64,000 bases of DNA from the NCBI GenBank assembly GCA_007750655.1, contig CP036290.1, positions 4,340,001-4,404,000 of the forward strand. The letters run 5' to 3'. Below, piece after piece: positions 27,638-37,220 of this stretch. This DNA comes from Rohdeia mirabilis (GTDB lineage: Bacteria; Planctomycetota; UBA1135; GCA-002686595). The notes beneath the pieces were generated by a model. It searched no databases. It was not told where the DNA came from and saw nothing but the letters and a program-made list of their open reading frames with translations. Both the position numbers and the translations under genes were made by a program. Numbering within the stretch: the first letter of the stretch is position 1; every line of letters starts with the position of its first letter.

Positions 27638-28792
27638 CTACGGCGCGATCAACCCCGCCAGGCGCGCGGCGTGCTCGGCGGCGGGCGCACTGCCGTAGTC
27701 GGTCACGATCTCGCGCAGGCCCGCGCCGATCTTCGCGAGCGCCGCTGCGTTCTGGGCGCGGAAGGTCGGATCGAACGGATCGAGCACGTCGCCGCCGTTG
27801 CCGGCCACGGGTTCGAGCTTGTTCCAGGCCTTCAACTGTGCGTTCAGCGCCTTCGCCGCCTTCTCGGCGTTCTTGCGCGTGTCGCGCTCGGCGAAGCGTT
27901 CGGCGAGCGGCTGCGTGCGCTGGTGCCAGCGCGTGCCGGCCGTGGACTCGACCAGGTCGTCGAGCTGGTCGAAACCTTCCTTCGGGTCGCGTGCGAGCAA
28001 CGCCTCCGCCGCGTCGGTGCGGCGCGCCACGTGGCGCTCGACCGCGGCGGCGAGGCGCACGAGCTCCGGGTCGTCGGGCGCGTCCGCGAGCGCGTCCTCG
28101 AGATCCGCCATCGACCGCTCGAGCTTGACGCCCGAAGCGATGCGCTCGGCGAGCTTCGCGTACTCGTCGAACGGTTCACTGCCTGTGTACACGGCCGGCA
28201 CGTGGCGCAGCATCTCGCGCACGCGCTCGAGCACCGCGAGGCCGTCACCGCCGTGGTACGGGCCACCCAGGTGGTGGTGCACGAGAGCACCGTGCTGATC
28301 GAAGACCATGTAGTACGGCGCGTGGCCGGTGTCCGTCACACCCGGATGCGACGCCCCCTTCACGACCGATACGTTCGCGGGCGCGAGGCCCAGACCGTTC
28401 TGGAAGATCTCGTGGCGCACCTCGTCGACGTCCCCGTCCTGGTTGTGACTCGCGACGAGGTGGAACGGCCGACCTTCGAGTTCCTCGGCCAGGTCGAGCA
28501 AGGGGGGCGTGAACGCTCGACAGCCGGCGCACGAGCCGCCGATCTCGACGACGACGACCGAACCGATGACTGCGGCAGGATCGAACGACACGCCGAACAC
28601 GTGCGTGCCAGGAAGCAGGCCTTCGATGCGAGTGCCCGGCTCGGCGGTGCCCTGTCCTTCGTCGGACGCGAATCCGAACGCGACGACGAGCGCCGACGCC
28701 GTGCGCACGTCGGCGGTGGTCGTCGGTGCGGCGAGCAGGAGCGAGAACGGTGCGGCGACGAGGCCGGCGAGAAGGCGTCGTTCCATGGCCAT
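27638..28792 (-). CDS. Exported thioredoxin-fold protein with CAGC motif
   Basis: A 384-residue protein with signal peptide (LLAGLVAAPFSLLLAAPTTTADV). Residues about 60-200 have a thioredoxin/TlpA-like fold: VIGSVVVVEIGGSCAGCRAF (CxxC as CAGC), LDLAEELEGRPFHLVASH, and APYYMVFDQHGALVHH, where the fold would place a cis-Pro region. The remaining 180 residues are helical and charged, rich in Ala/Glu/Arg, possibly a coiled-coil or repeat domain. It may be a periplasmic disulfide reductase; the substrate is unknown. ATGs at residues 1 and 3 both fit. A TAGGAT box lies at 28830-28835. Confidence 0.78.
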   Translation of the reverse strand: MAMERRLLAGLVAAPFSLLLAAPTTTADVRTASALVVAFGFASDEGQGTAEPGTRIEGLLPGTHVFGVSFDPAAVIGSVVVVEIGGSCAGCRAFTPPLLDLAEELEGRPFHLVASHNQDGDVDEVRHEIFQNGLGLAPANVSVVKGASHPGVTDTGHAPYYMVFDQHGALVHHHLGGPYHGGDGLAVLERVREMLRHVPAVYTGSEPFDEYAKLAERIASGVKLERSMADLEDALADAPDDPELVRLAAAVERHVARRTDAAEALLARDPKEGFDQLDDLVESTAGTRWHQRTQPLAERFAERDTRKNAEKAAKALNAQLKAWNKLEPVAGNGGDVLDPFDPTFRAQNAAALAKIGAGLREIVTDYGSAPAAEHAARLAGLIAP

Positions 28793-28979
28793 GGGCGTAG
28801 GGCGTCGTGGGCGCGGGGGGGCGCGCGCGATCCTACTCGTTCAAGAGTCGAACGGCCGTGGAACCCCGTGGAGCGGGACGCGCGCGGCTCGAAGCGCCGC
28901 TGGCTCCGGCGCGAGTTGACAGAATCGGCGGGTCCGGGCGACTCTCGTTCGTCCACCCCCACCCCCACCTCGATCCTCC

Positions 28980-30047
28980 ATGTCCAAGTTCGTCGCCTGC
29001 CTCACCCTGTTCGCCGCTGCGCTCCTCGCGCTCCCGGCCGCCGCCCAGACCTGCCCGAACGGGAGCGATGTCCACTACCAGAACGACGTGCTGCCCCAGG
29101 TGCCGACGCAGTTCACGGCCGTCGCGGTGATCCCAGGACTGTGCGAGGGCGAGGGCTGTGCCTCGGTCTTCGATTTGAGTGGCCCCGGCCCTCAGACGTT
29201 GACCCAGGTCGCCGCTCCCTTCACGAGTCAGTTCGGGTCGGTCGGCGCGGTCGCCACGATCAACGTGGTCGTGTTCGACAACGTGACGTTCAACGGCGCC
29301 GGCGTGCCGAACATGTCCAACAAGGTCTTCGACCTCAATCAGGACACGGGCAACTCGATCCAGGTCGTCGACGGCGGCCTGAACGTGATCGACATGACGC
29401 CCTACAACGTCACCGTCACCGGGCCGAAGTTCGCCGTCGGGTTCGTGATGAACATCAACCCGAACGGCAACTGCACGTCCGGGTTCCCGTCGAACTTCTT
29501 CACCGACAACACGGCGTGCGCGGCGGGCAAGAGCCTGATCCGCATCCAGGGGCAGGGTTGGGTGGACACGGCGCTCGCGGCGATCGGCCCGTTCACGCTC
29601 TGCGGCTTCGGCGCCTACAACGGCCAGTGGGTCATCCGCGCCTGCACCGAGCCGGTTGGCAACCCGCTGAACGTCACCGTCATCGGCAGCCCCGCGATCC
29701 CCGGCCAGTTCGTGCAACTGATCTTCAACGCGCCCGGGCACGCCGGACACCTCTACGTCGCCGGCGCTTCGGGCAGCATCAACTCGGGCATCGCGATCCC
29801 GCCGCACGGCACCTTCCCGCTGGACTACGACTCGTTGCTCAACCTCTCGATCTTCTCGGGCGGTGGAGGCATCTTCAACAACTTCATCGGCACGGTCGGA
29901 CCGGCCGGAACGGCGCCGGGTCTGATCCTGCTACCGAGCAACGCGCCTCCCGGCATCGACTTCTACGTCGCGTTCGTGACCTTCGATCCGTTCGATGGAG
30001 TCACGCCCTGGGGCATCTCGTCGCCGGCGCTGGTGCAGATCCAGTAG
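28980..30047 (+). CDS. Secreted protein of unknown function with shared C-terminal module
   Basis: A 355-residue protein with a clear signal peptide (LTLFAAALLALPAAAQ). Residues about 20-215 are beta-rich with paired cysteines (QTCPNG, LCEGEGCASVF, GNCTSGF, NTACAAGK, TLCGFG) and suggest a disulfide-stabilised sandwich. The C-terminal 120 residues form the module seen in three neighbours (DYDSLLNLSIF, LPSNAPPGIDFYVAFVTFDP, ISSPALVQIQ). The leader is C-rich (CCACCCCCACCCCCACC) without Shine-Dalgarno. A 20-bp hairpin follows. Function unknown; extracellular location likely. Confidence 0.8.
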   Translation: MSKFVACLTLFAAALLALPAAAQTCPNGSDVHYQNDVLPQVPTQFTAVAVIPGLCEGEGCASVFDLSGPGPQTLTQVAAPFTSQFGSVGAVATINVVVFDNVTFNGAGVPNMSNKVFDLNQDTGNSIQVVDGGLNVIDMTPYNVTVTGPKFAVGFVMNINPNGNCTSGFPSNFFTDNTACAAGKSLIRIQGQGWVDTALAAIGPFTLCGFGAYNGQWVIRACTEPVGNPLNVTVIGSPAIPGQFVQLIFNAPGHAGHLYVAGASGSINSGIAIPPHGTFPLDYDSLLNLSIFSGGGGIFNNFIGTVGPAGTAPGLILLPSNAPPGIDFYVAFVTFDPFDGVTPWGISSPALVQIQ

Positions 30048-30071
30048 GCGATCCGAGCACGACGCCTCGCG

Positions 30072-30116
30072 CGAACGGCGCCCCGCACTCGACGCCCGAG
30101 TGCGGGGCGCCGTTCG
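30072..30116. terminator. Perfect 20-bp hairpin between convergent genes
   Basis: CGAACGGCGCCCCGCACTCG (30072-30091) pairs perfectly with 30097-30116 around a 5-base loop. It ends two bases before the stop of the convergent HEAT-like gene, so it can serve both genes. Confidence 0.7.
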
Positions 30117-30117
30117 T

Positions 30118-30891
30118 TCAATGGTCGGCGTTCACGATCGCATCATCTTCGTCCGACGGACCCAGCAAGTCTTCGAGGTCCTCGCGCAGCAGCGGATCGG
30201 ACTCCTCGTGGCGCATGCGTTCGAGACGTGCGCGCAGGTCTTCCGGGAGCAGTTCGAACAGTTCATAGAAGCCGATGTCGTAGACGACGCTCCAACGCAC
30301 CTCGGCGCACGGGTCCTCGAGAGCGCGTCGGATCAGAGGCGCGAGTTCATGCACCACCGTTGCCGTCGGTTCACGTTCCAGGAACACTTGGAACAGTCCC
30401 TTTGCGGCACTCCTGCGAACACCGAGCGCAGGATCTTCGAGGAACGACGCCAAGAAGTCGGTGTCACCGCACAAAACCAGACCGAAGTGGGCCTCGACAG
30501 CCAGCGCGCGTACGTCGTCGTCCGGGTCGTGACGCGCAAGCCGCGCCGCGCGCTCTTGGAACTGAGGGCACAACCCGTCGCTCGCGTTCACGAACGTGCA
30601 GGCGCGCAGCACCTCGAGAGCGACGAGGCGCGGGAAGGGCTCCGATCGAGCGAGGTAGGCGTCGATCGCCGATAGAACCGCCTCGTCGGCGCGTTCACCG
30701 AGCACGACGATCGCATCGAAGTCCGCTCCTGCGAGTGAGTCGCCGCGCGCGCGGCCGGACTCGATCAGCGCATCCATGACCGCCAGGGTCGGGAAGCGTC
30801 CTCGCTCTGCTGCAACACGCGCGAACCCGGCGCTGGAGTCCTCACCCATGCGAGGGCGAGCTTCCACTGCCAAGTAGTCGATGAGCGTCAC
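30118..30891 (-). CDS. HEAT-repeat-like protein of unknown function
   Basis: A 257-residue helical protein starting at the GTG that overlaps the kinase stop codon by 4 bases (GTGA). Repeating helical pairs with HEAT/PBS-lyase-like spacing are visible: DDDVRALAVEAHFGLVL, DPALGVRRSAAKGLFQVF and DPCAEVRWSVVYDIGFYEL, with conserved Asp-x-x-x-Val-Arg. The C-terminus is strongly acidic (SDEDDAIVNADH). Such folds bind proteins. Coupling to the kinase gene suggests a joint role, which I cannot specify. Confidence 0.7.
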   Translation of the reverse strand: MTLIDYLAVEARPRMGEDSSAGFARVAAERGRFPTLAVMDALIESGRARGDSLAGADFDAIVVLGERADEAVLSAIDAYLARSEPFPRLVALEVLRACTFVNASDGLCPQFQERAARLARHDPDDDVRALAVEAHFGLVLCGDTDFLASFLEDPALGVRRSAAKGLFQVFLEREPTATVVHELAPLIRRALEDPCAEVRWSVVYDIGFYELFELLPEDLRARLERMRHEESDPLLREDLEDLLGPSDEDDAIVNADH

Positions 30892-31532
30892 GCGAGCTGC
30901 GCCGCGAGCTTCTGCGCCAGGGCGGCCACGACCTCGTCGAGCGGCGTCTCGCTGACCACCTCGAGCCGCTCGTTCTCGCCGCACTCGTCCAGCGGCTCAC
31001 GCTGGCCCTTCAGCTTCAGGTACACGTTCCAGTCGGCGTCCGACGGTTGCGTCGTGTCCTGGATGCGGCGGTCGATGCGGCGCTTGATCACGTCCTCGGA
31101 CGCCGTCACCTCGAGGAAGACGAAGGGCGCGCCCAGTTCGCGCGCCAGTTCCTCGAACGGCTTGCGCCACTTGGCCTGCACGAAACTGCCGTCGATGATC
31201 ACGCGCGTCCCGGCTGTCAGACAGCGCCGCGCGTCGGCCAGCAGCGAGTCGTAGACCTTCTGCTTGGCCTCGGGGCTGTACATGCCCGCGTCGTAGGGTC
31301 CGCGGTGGCGATACCCGGTCGGCACGGCGAACAGCTCGCGTCGGCGCACGTCGCTCTGGTGCAGCTCGGCGTCCAGCGGCTCGGCCAGGTGCTCGGCCAG
31401 CCAGCTCTTGCCGCTGGCGGGAAGCCCGCACAGGAGCACCAGGGCCCGGGCGGGAGCTCCGGCAGCGGCGGCCCGGGCGGCGAGCGCGGAGGGATCGGGG
31501 GCGTGGTCGGACTGGGATTGCGGCGCGTCCAT
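30888..31532 (-). CDS. P-loop predicted kinase (AAA_33 type)
   Basis: A 214-residue protein with Walker [17 protein letters not shown] and a lid/acceptor region typical of predicted kinases related to the C-terminal half of some aminoglycoside-phosphotransferase fusions: [48 protein letters not shown] and VIKRRIDRR. Here the kinase domain stands alone. The first 28 residues are an Ala-rich tail. A TATCCT box (31545-31540) ends 7 bases before the ATG, so the transcript may be leaderless. The substrate is unknown. Confidence 0.8.
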   Translation of the reverse strand: MDAPQSQSDHAPDPSALAARAAAAGAPARALVLLCGLPASGKSWLAEHLAEPLDAELHQSDVRRRELFAVPTGYRHRGPYDAGMYSPEAKQKVYDSLLADARRCLTAGTRVIIDGSFVQAKWRKPFEELARELGAPFVFLEVTASEDVIKRRIDRRIQDTTQPSDADWNVYLKLKGQREPLDECGENERLEVVSETPLDEVVAALAQKLAAQLA

Positions 31533-31539
31533 GGCGGGC

Positions 31540-31545
31540 AGGATA
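31540..31545 (-). promoter_or_regulatory. -10-like box immediately before the kinase gene
   Basis: The minus strand reads GCTATCCTGCC, with TATCCT ending 7 bases before the ATG. No -35 match is seen. Confidence 0.3.
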
Positions 31546-31701
31546 GCGGGCGGTGGGCGCGACGCCTCGGGACCCGCTCCGTACACTGCGCGCCGCGGAC
31601 GGGTTCGCCGTCCGCCCACGCTGCCTCCGCCGCCTCGTGCCCGCGACGTCGCACGGCACTCCCCCCCACCGGCGACCAGCCCAACCCGCGACCCGACGGC
31701 C

Positions 31702-32201
<500 letters not shown>

Positions 32202-32205
<4 letters not shown>

Positions 32206-33371
32206 CGGGCGGAGCGCGACCGGATCTCGAGCCCCTGCCGCCCGGCTCGACCATCGGCATCGTCGGCGGCGGCCAGCTCGGTCGCATGTCGGCGCTGGCG
32301 GCGCGTCCTCTGGGATATCGCGTCATCGTGCTCGACCCCCAGGAGGACTGCCCGGCCTCGGGCGTCGCCGACTACCACCTGATCGCGCCGTTCGACGACG
32401 CGCGGGCGCTGGACGAGTTGGCGCGCGAGAGCGACGTCGTCACGTTCGAGTTCGAGAACGTGCCCGCGGCGGGGCTCGAGCGGCTGCGCGCGCTGGCGCC
32501 GGTCCATCCGTCGCCCGAGGTGCTGGCCACCTGTCGCGACCGCGAGCTGGAGAAGACGTTCCTCGTGAAGCACGGCTTCCCCGTCGCCGCGCACCGTTTC
32601 GCGTCCTGGGCGTCGGAGCTCGAGGACGCCGCGCGAGCACTCGGGACGCCCTCGGTCGCGAAGGCCACGACGCTCGGTTACGACGGCAAGTCGCAGGCGC
32701 TGCTCGAGTCGCCCGAGGACGCCGCGCGCGTGTTCCAGGCCATCGGTTCCGACCGCGTCGTCCTGGAACGCCTCGTGCCCTTCGACGCCGAACTGTCCGT
32801 CTCGGTCGCGCGCAACGAACGCGGCGAGCACCGCTCCTTCGCGCCGTCGCGCAACGCGCACTCCCAGCACGTGCTCGACGTCACCACCGTTCCGGCCGGC
32901 TTCCCCGCCGCCGTCGAACGCCGCGCGATGGAGATCGCCGACGGCATCGCGGACGCGCTGGAACTGGTCGGCGTGCTGGCGGTCGAGCTGTTCCTGGTCG
33001 GCGACGACCTGTTGGTGAACGAGCTCGCGCCGCGCCCGCACAACTCCTACCACCACTCGATCGAGTCCTGCGTCACGAGCCAGTTCGAGCAGCACGTGCG
33101 CTCGATCTGCGGCCTGCCCCTGGGCGACACGCGCCTCCTGCGACCGGCCGCGATGGCGAACCTGCTCGGCGATCTGTGGGCCGGCGGCGAACCGCAGTGG
33201 AGTCGCGTCCTCGGCGCGAGCGACGCGCACCTGCACCTGTACGGCAAGCGCGACCCCCGCCCCGGCCGCAAGATGGCGCACCTGACGGTCCTCGACGACG
33301 ACGCCGCCACCGCGGCGCGGCGGGTCCGCGAGCTGCGCGCCGCGCTCGTGGCCCAGACGCCGATCGGCTGA
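32202..33371 (+). CDS. purK: 5-(carboxyamino)imidazole ribonucleotide synthase
   Basis: A 389-residue ATP-grasp enzyme with GTG start overlapping purE. Motifs are [53 protein letters not shown] (ATP-binding loop), [13 protein letters not shown] and [19 protein letters not shown] (metal site). It makes N5-CAIR from AIR, bicarbonate and ATP, the substrate of PurE. Confidence 0.97.
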
Positions 33372-33515
33372 GCCCGGCCCAGCGAACCAGCGCGCGTACC
33401 ACCGGTGCGCGCGATCCCGCACCGCGCGCACTCCGCGCCCATCGATCGCACGCCCGTCCGTCGGGGCGTCGTCGATCCGGCGTCCGCGCGGCCCACCCAC
33501 GTCCCCGCCAGATCC

Positions 33516-36368
33516 ATGCGCACGTCGTTCGTGACGTCCATCCTCGCGCTCGTGCTCAGCAGCGCGCCCGCTCTTCCCGCCTTCGGTCAGGAGATCGATC
33601 GCACGGACACGGCCGAGACGGCTCCGCCGCTGCCCAGCCCGCGCGAACGCGCCGCGACGCCGATCCCCCAGGGCGATCCGAGCTGGTCGCCCGCCCTGTC
33701 CTGGGACGAGCCGTTCTTCCCGAACAGCCAACACGATCCGGCGATCCCGACGCCCGAGGCGATCCTCGGCCAGGCGGCCGGCAGTCGCGTGGCCAGCCAC
33801 GACGAAGTGCTCGCGGCCTACCGACTGTGGGCCAGCGCGAGCGGCCGGATGAAGCTGTTCCCCTACGGTCGCACGCACGAAGGTCGCCAACTGGTGTACG
33901 CGGTGATCACGTCGCCCGAGAACCACGCACGGCTCGACGAGTGGCTGGCGTCGCGCTTCGAGGGCGACGTCCCCGCCGAGCGCGACGAGCAGGCCGAGGC
34001 CGATGCGCTGGGCGACAAGCCGATCGTGTGCTGGATGGGCTACGGCATCCACGGCGACGAACCCTCGGCGACCGACGCGGCGCTGATCCTCGGTTGGCAC
34101 CTGGTGGCGGGCACGAGCGAGGACGTGACCGGGCTGCTCGACGACATGGTGATCGTGATCGACCCGTGCCTGAATCCGGACGGGCGCGAGCGCATCGGGA
34201 CGCAGCTGCGGCAGATGTCCGGCTACGTCACGAACACCGACTACGCGGCGATGCAACGCGGACGCTGGCCGTACGGGCGCGGCAACCACTACCTGATCGA
34301 CATGAACCGCGACTGGGTCACGGGTGTCGCACCCGAGACGCGCGGTCGCTGGCGCGCGATCCGTCAGTTCGAACCGCAGGTGCTCGTGGACGGACACGAG
34401 ATGGGCCCGCTCGACACATTCCTCTTCTACCCGCAGTCGCCGGCGTACCACCCTCAGTTGCCCGGCACGTTGAACGGCTGGCAGAAGCGCTTCGCGAACG
34501 ACCAGGCCACCGCGTTCGACCGCTACCAATGGGCGTACTACACGCGCGAATGGGCCGACGGTTGGTTCCCGGGCTACTCGGACGCCTGGGCGTCGCTGAA
34601 CGGCGCGATCGGCCTCTTGTACGAGCAGGCGCGCACGCTCGGCCAGCCGGTGAAGCGCGCGTCGGGCGAAGTGGTCAGCTATCGCGAGTCGGTGCACGGA
34701 CAGTTGGTGGCCTCGGTCGCGAACCTCGCCACCGCTCGCCGCCACCGCGCGTCGATCCTGGCGGACTTCCGCCGCGCGCGCGACGAAGCGGAGTCCGGCG
34801 GCGAGAACGCGGACGAGGCGTTCGTCGTGCTGCCCGGCGACAAGCCCGAGCGACTCGCGGTCCTCGTGGACGTGCTCGACGGTCAAGGCATGGAGTACAG
34901 CTTCACGGGCGGCGGCACGCTGACCGGCGCGGTCGGTCGCTTCGGCGACACGGTCGACAGCCTGGAGCTGCCCGCCGGATCGCTGGTGGTGCCCGTGGCC
35001 CAGAAGCAAGGTCGACTGGTGCGCGCCTACTTCGAGTTCGACCCGCACCTGCCGACCGAGACCCTGGAACGCGAACGGCGCGAGCTCGAGCGCAACGACT
35101 CGAGCCTGATGTACGACGTGACGGCCTGGAACATCGGCATGGCCTACGACCTTTCGTGCTACTGGGGCACGCCGAGCGGGCTCACCGAGGGCGCGGCGCC
35201 GGTCGACCCGGGCACGCGCGGTTCGAGCGGTCGCACCGCTTACGCCTGGGTCGTCGACGGCGCTAGCGACCGCGCCCCGCGCTTCGCCGCGCGCGCGCTC
35301 GAGATGGGCGTGCAGATCCACCTCGGCGATCGCCCGTTCACCGCGGCCGGGCGTTCGTTCCCGCGCTTCAGCCTCCTGGTGCGCAGCCACGAGAACGGAC
35401 CGAGCGTCGCGCGTCTCGTCGAGGACGCGGCGCGTTGGGCGGGCGTCGAACTGGTCGCGCTCGACACCGGCCGCTCGCCCGACGAGAGCCCCGACCTCGG
35501 TGGCCAGCACTTCACGCTGTTGGCCCGTCCGCGCGTGGCGCTGCTCGGCGGCGAAGGTTCGTCCACCGGCAGCTTCGGACACCTGTGGCACCACCTCGAC
35601 GTGCGCCTCGGCATGCCGCACACGATCCTCGAGGGCTTGTCGGGCGACCTGCGCCGCTACAACGTGATCGTCGCGCCCGAAGGCATGGCGAGCGAGTTGC
35701 GCAGCGGCCAGTTGCGCGACTGGGTGCGCGGTGGCGGCACGCTGATCGCCGTCGGCTCGGCCGTGAACGGCGTCCTGGGCGAGGAAGGCCTGTCGGACGT
35801 GGTGCGCCACCGCGACGCGCTGGACGAGGTCGGCTCGTACCGCGCCGCCGCCCGACGCGCCCTCGCCGCCGGTACCGCGCCGATCGACGCCGAAGGGCTG
35901 TGGTCGGGCGAACTCGAACCCGCCGGTGCGGACTTCGACGTGGACGAGGACGAGGCGGGTGCGCTGCCCGGTGGTGAGGACCGCGACACGTGGATGCGTC
36001 GGTTCGGTCCCTCGGGCGTGATCCTGCGCGCCCACGTGGACGACGAGCACTGGGTCACCGCCGGCGCCGGGTCGGATGAGATGCCCGTCTTCTTCGAGGG
36101 CAGCACCGCGCTCCTGGCGAAGGACTCGTGCGCCGTGCGCTTCACCGCTGCGGCCGACCTGCGCCTGTCCGGACTGCTGTGGCCGGAAGCGCGCGAGCGC
36201 ATCGGGCTGTCGGCGTACCTGACGGTCGAACGCGTGGGCGCCGGTCAGGTCGTGCTGTTCGCGGCCGACCCGGTCTTCCGCGGCTACTACCTCGGCACCG
36301 CGCGCCTCCTGTCGAACGCGCTCGTCTACGGACCGGGGATGGGCACGCGCACGGCGGTTCCGCGCTGA
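33516..36368 (+). CDS. Exported M14-family zinc carboxypeptidase-like protein
   Basis: A 950-residue protein. I start at ATG 33516, which heads a signal peptide (SILALVLSSAPALPAFGQ). Residues about 90-430 form an M14 domain: GYGIHGDEPSATDAAL gives the zinc ligands His179 and Glu182, then CLNPDGRER, DMNRDWVTG and VDGHEMGPLDTF (His294), with LLYEQARTLG a candidate for the catalytic Glu. The last 500 residues include a Rossmann-like, glutamine-amidotransferase-like region (VALLGGEGSSTGSFGHLWHH, NVIVAPEGMA) and a late beta domain, a layout known in exported M14 proteins. Likely degrades peptides outside the cytoplasm. Confidence 0.85.
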   Translation: MRTSFVTSILALVLSSAPALPAFGQEIDRTDTAETAPPLPSPRERAATPIPQGDPSWSPALSWDEPFFPNSQHDPAIPTPEAILGQAAGSRVASHDEVLAAYRLWASASGRMKLFPYGRTHEGRQLVYAVITSPENHARLDEWLASRFEGDVPAERDEQAEADALGDKPIVCWMGYGIHGDEPSATDAALILGWHLVAGTSEDVTGLLDDMVIVIDPCLNPDGRERIGTQLRQMSGYVTNTDYAAMQRGRWPYGRGNHYLIDMNRDWVTGVAPETRGRWRAIRQFEPQVLVDGHEMGPLDTFLFYPQSPAYHPQLPGTLNGWQKRFANDQATAFDRYQWAYYTREWADGWFPGYSDAWASLNGAIGLLYEQARTLGQPVKRASGEVVSYRESVHGQLVASVANLATARRHRASILADFRRARDEAESGGENADEAFVVLPGDKPERLAVLVDVLDGQGMEYSFTGGGTLTGAVGRFGDTVDSLELPAGSLVVPVAQKQGRLVRAYFEFDPHLPTETLERERRELERNDSSLMYDVTAWNIGMAYDLSCYWGTPSGLTEGAAPVDPGTRGSSGRTAYAWVVDGASDRAPRFAARALEMGVQIHLGDRPFTAAGRSFPRFSLLVRSHENGPSVARLVEDAARWAGVELVALDTGRSPDESPDLGGQHFTLLARPRVALLGGEGSSTGSFGHLWHHLDVRLGMPHTILEGLSGDLRRYNVIVAPEGMASELRSGQLRDWVRGGGTLIAVGSAVNGVLGEEGLSDVVRHRDALDEVGSYRAAARRALAAGTAPIDAEGLWSGELEPAGADFDVDEDEAGALPGGEDRDTWMRRFGPSGVILRAHVDDEHWVTAGAGSDEMPVFFEGSTALLAKDSCAVRFTAAADLRLSGLLWPEARERIGLSAYLTVERVGAGQVVLFAADPVFRGYYLGTARLLSNALVYGPGMGTRTAVPR

Positions 36369-36381
36369 CCGTTGCCGGGCG

Positions 36382-36413
36382 CGAGTGGCGGTGCCGACGG
36401 GCGCCGCCACTCG
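36382..36413. terminator. Hairpin between convergent M14 and NTase genes
   Basis: CGAGTGGCGGTGCC (36382-36395) pairs with 36400-36413 around a GACG loop, with one G-T pair. It lies 13 bases after the M14 stop and 15 bases from the end of the facing gene. Confidence 0.6.
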
Positions 36414-36428
36414 GCCCACGGTGGTCCG

Positions 36429-37220
36429 TCAACCTCGGGGCGGACCGAGCGGAAGGGACCGCAGCCCCGGATGGCTGCGCTCGGTGGGCGGCGCGTCCAA
36501 CCAGTGCAGATCGATCAGTCCGGTCGGGAACCGATAGCCGGTCTGGCGGTGCGCGACCTCGCTCGTGCAGGCGCCGAAGCCGTCGACCCAGGCGGCGAGG
36601 CGTTCGCGCGTCGCGCCGTCGCCGCGACACTGGATCCACAGGTCGATGTCGCTCCCCGGTCCAGCGTCGCCACCACCCGTGCTGCCGCCGATGTAGATGG
36701 CGTCGATCTCGAAGCCCGCGGCGTCGACCCGCCGCGCCAGGGCCTCGGCGAACTCGTGGCGCCAACGCCAGTGGTCGGCGGCGCGCGACGTGCGCCCGGC
36801 CAGGAGCTCGGTCTGCTTCCACTCGAGGTACTCGCCGAGACGCGCGGCGACGGCGGACAGCAACTCGAGCTCCTCGGCGAGGAAGTCCGGCGCGCCTTCC
36901 GAACTCGCGCCGCAGGAAACCGTCAGCGCGCCGACGCGAGTCCCCCACAACGCGATCGGTCGCGTCTGGCACGCTCCGTCGTGGGTGTAGCCGGGACCCA
37001 CGTAGCGGCGACCCAGGTACTCGATGCTCGCCCCCGTCGACTCGGGACGCTGCCAGCCTTCCGGGAGCGCCTCGAGAACCTGTTCGAACGCGGACTCGGG
37101 AGACAGCGCGCGACCGGACACGATCGCGTGGATGCGATACAGACAGCGCAGCTCCTTGGCGCGCTCGCGCAGGGCGTCGGTCTCGTTCAGCGGCCTTCGG
37201 TCCAGCGGCGTCTCGTCCAT
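36429..37220 (-). CDS. GAF-like domain fused to a nucleotidyltransferase domain
   Basis: A 263-residue protein. Residues about 15-150 resemble the GAF-like input domain of some histidine kinases (ERAKELRCLYRIHAIVSG, a Leu-rich core, GWQRPESTGASIEYLGR, ELELLSAVAARLGEYLEW). Residues about 175-250 hold a polymerase-beta-type nucleotidyltransferase site, IYIGGSTGGG followed by PGSDIDLWIQ (GS-x-n-DxD). The final region is RFPTGLIDLHWLD. This fusion is unusual: sensing of a ligand may control nucleotidyl transfer to a small molecule or RNA. ATG 37220 is preceded closely by a TATT-type -10-like sequence. Confidence 0.72.
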   Translation of the reverse strand: MDETPLDRRPLNETDALRERAKELRCLYRIHAIVSGRALSPESAFEQVLEALPEGWQRPESTGASIEYLGRRYVGPGYTHDGACQTRPIALWGTRVGALTVSCGASSEGAPDFLAEELELLSAVAARLGEYLEWKQTELLAGRTSRAADHWRWRHEFAEALARRVDAAGFEIDAIYIGGSTGGGDAGPGSDIDLWIQCRGDGATRERLAAWVDGFGACTSEVAHRQTGYRFPTGLIDLHWLDAPPTERSHPGLRSLPLGPPRG

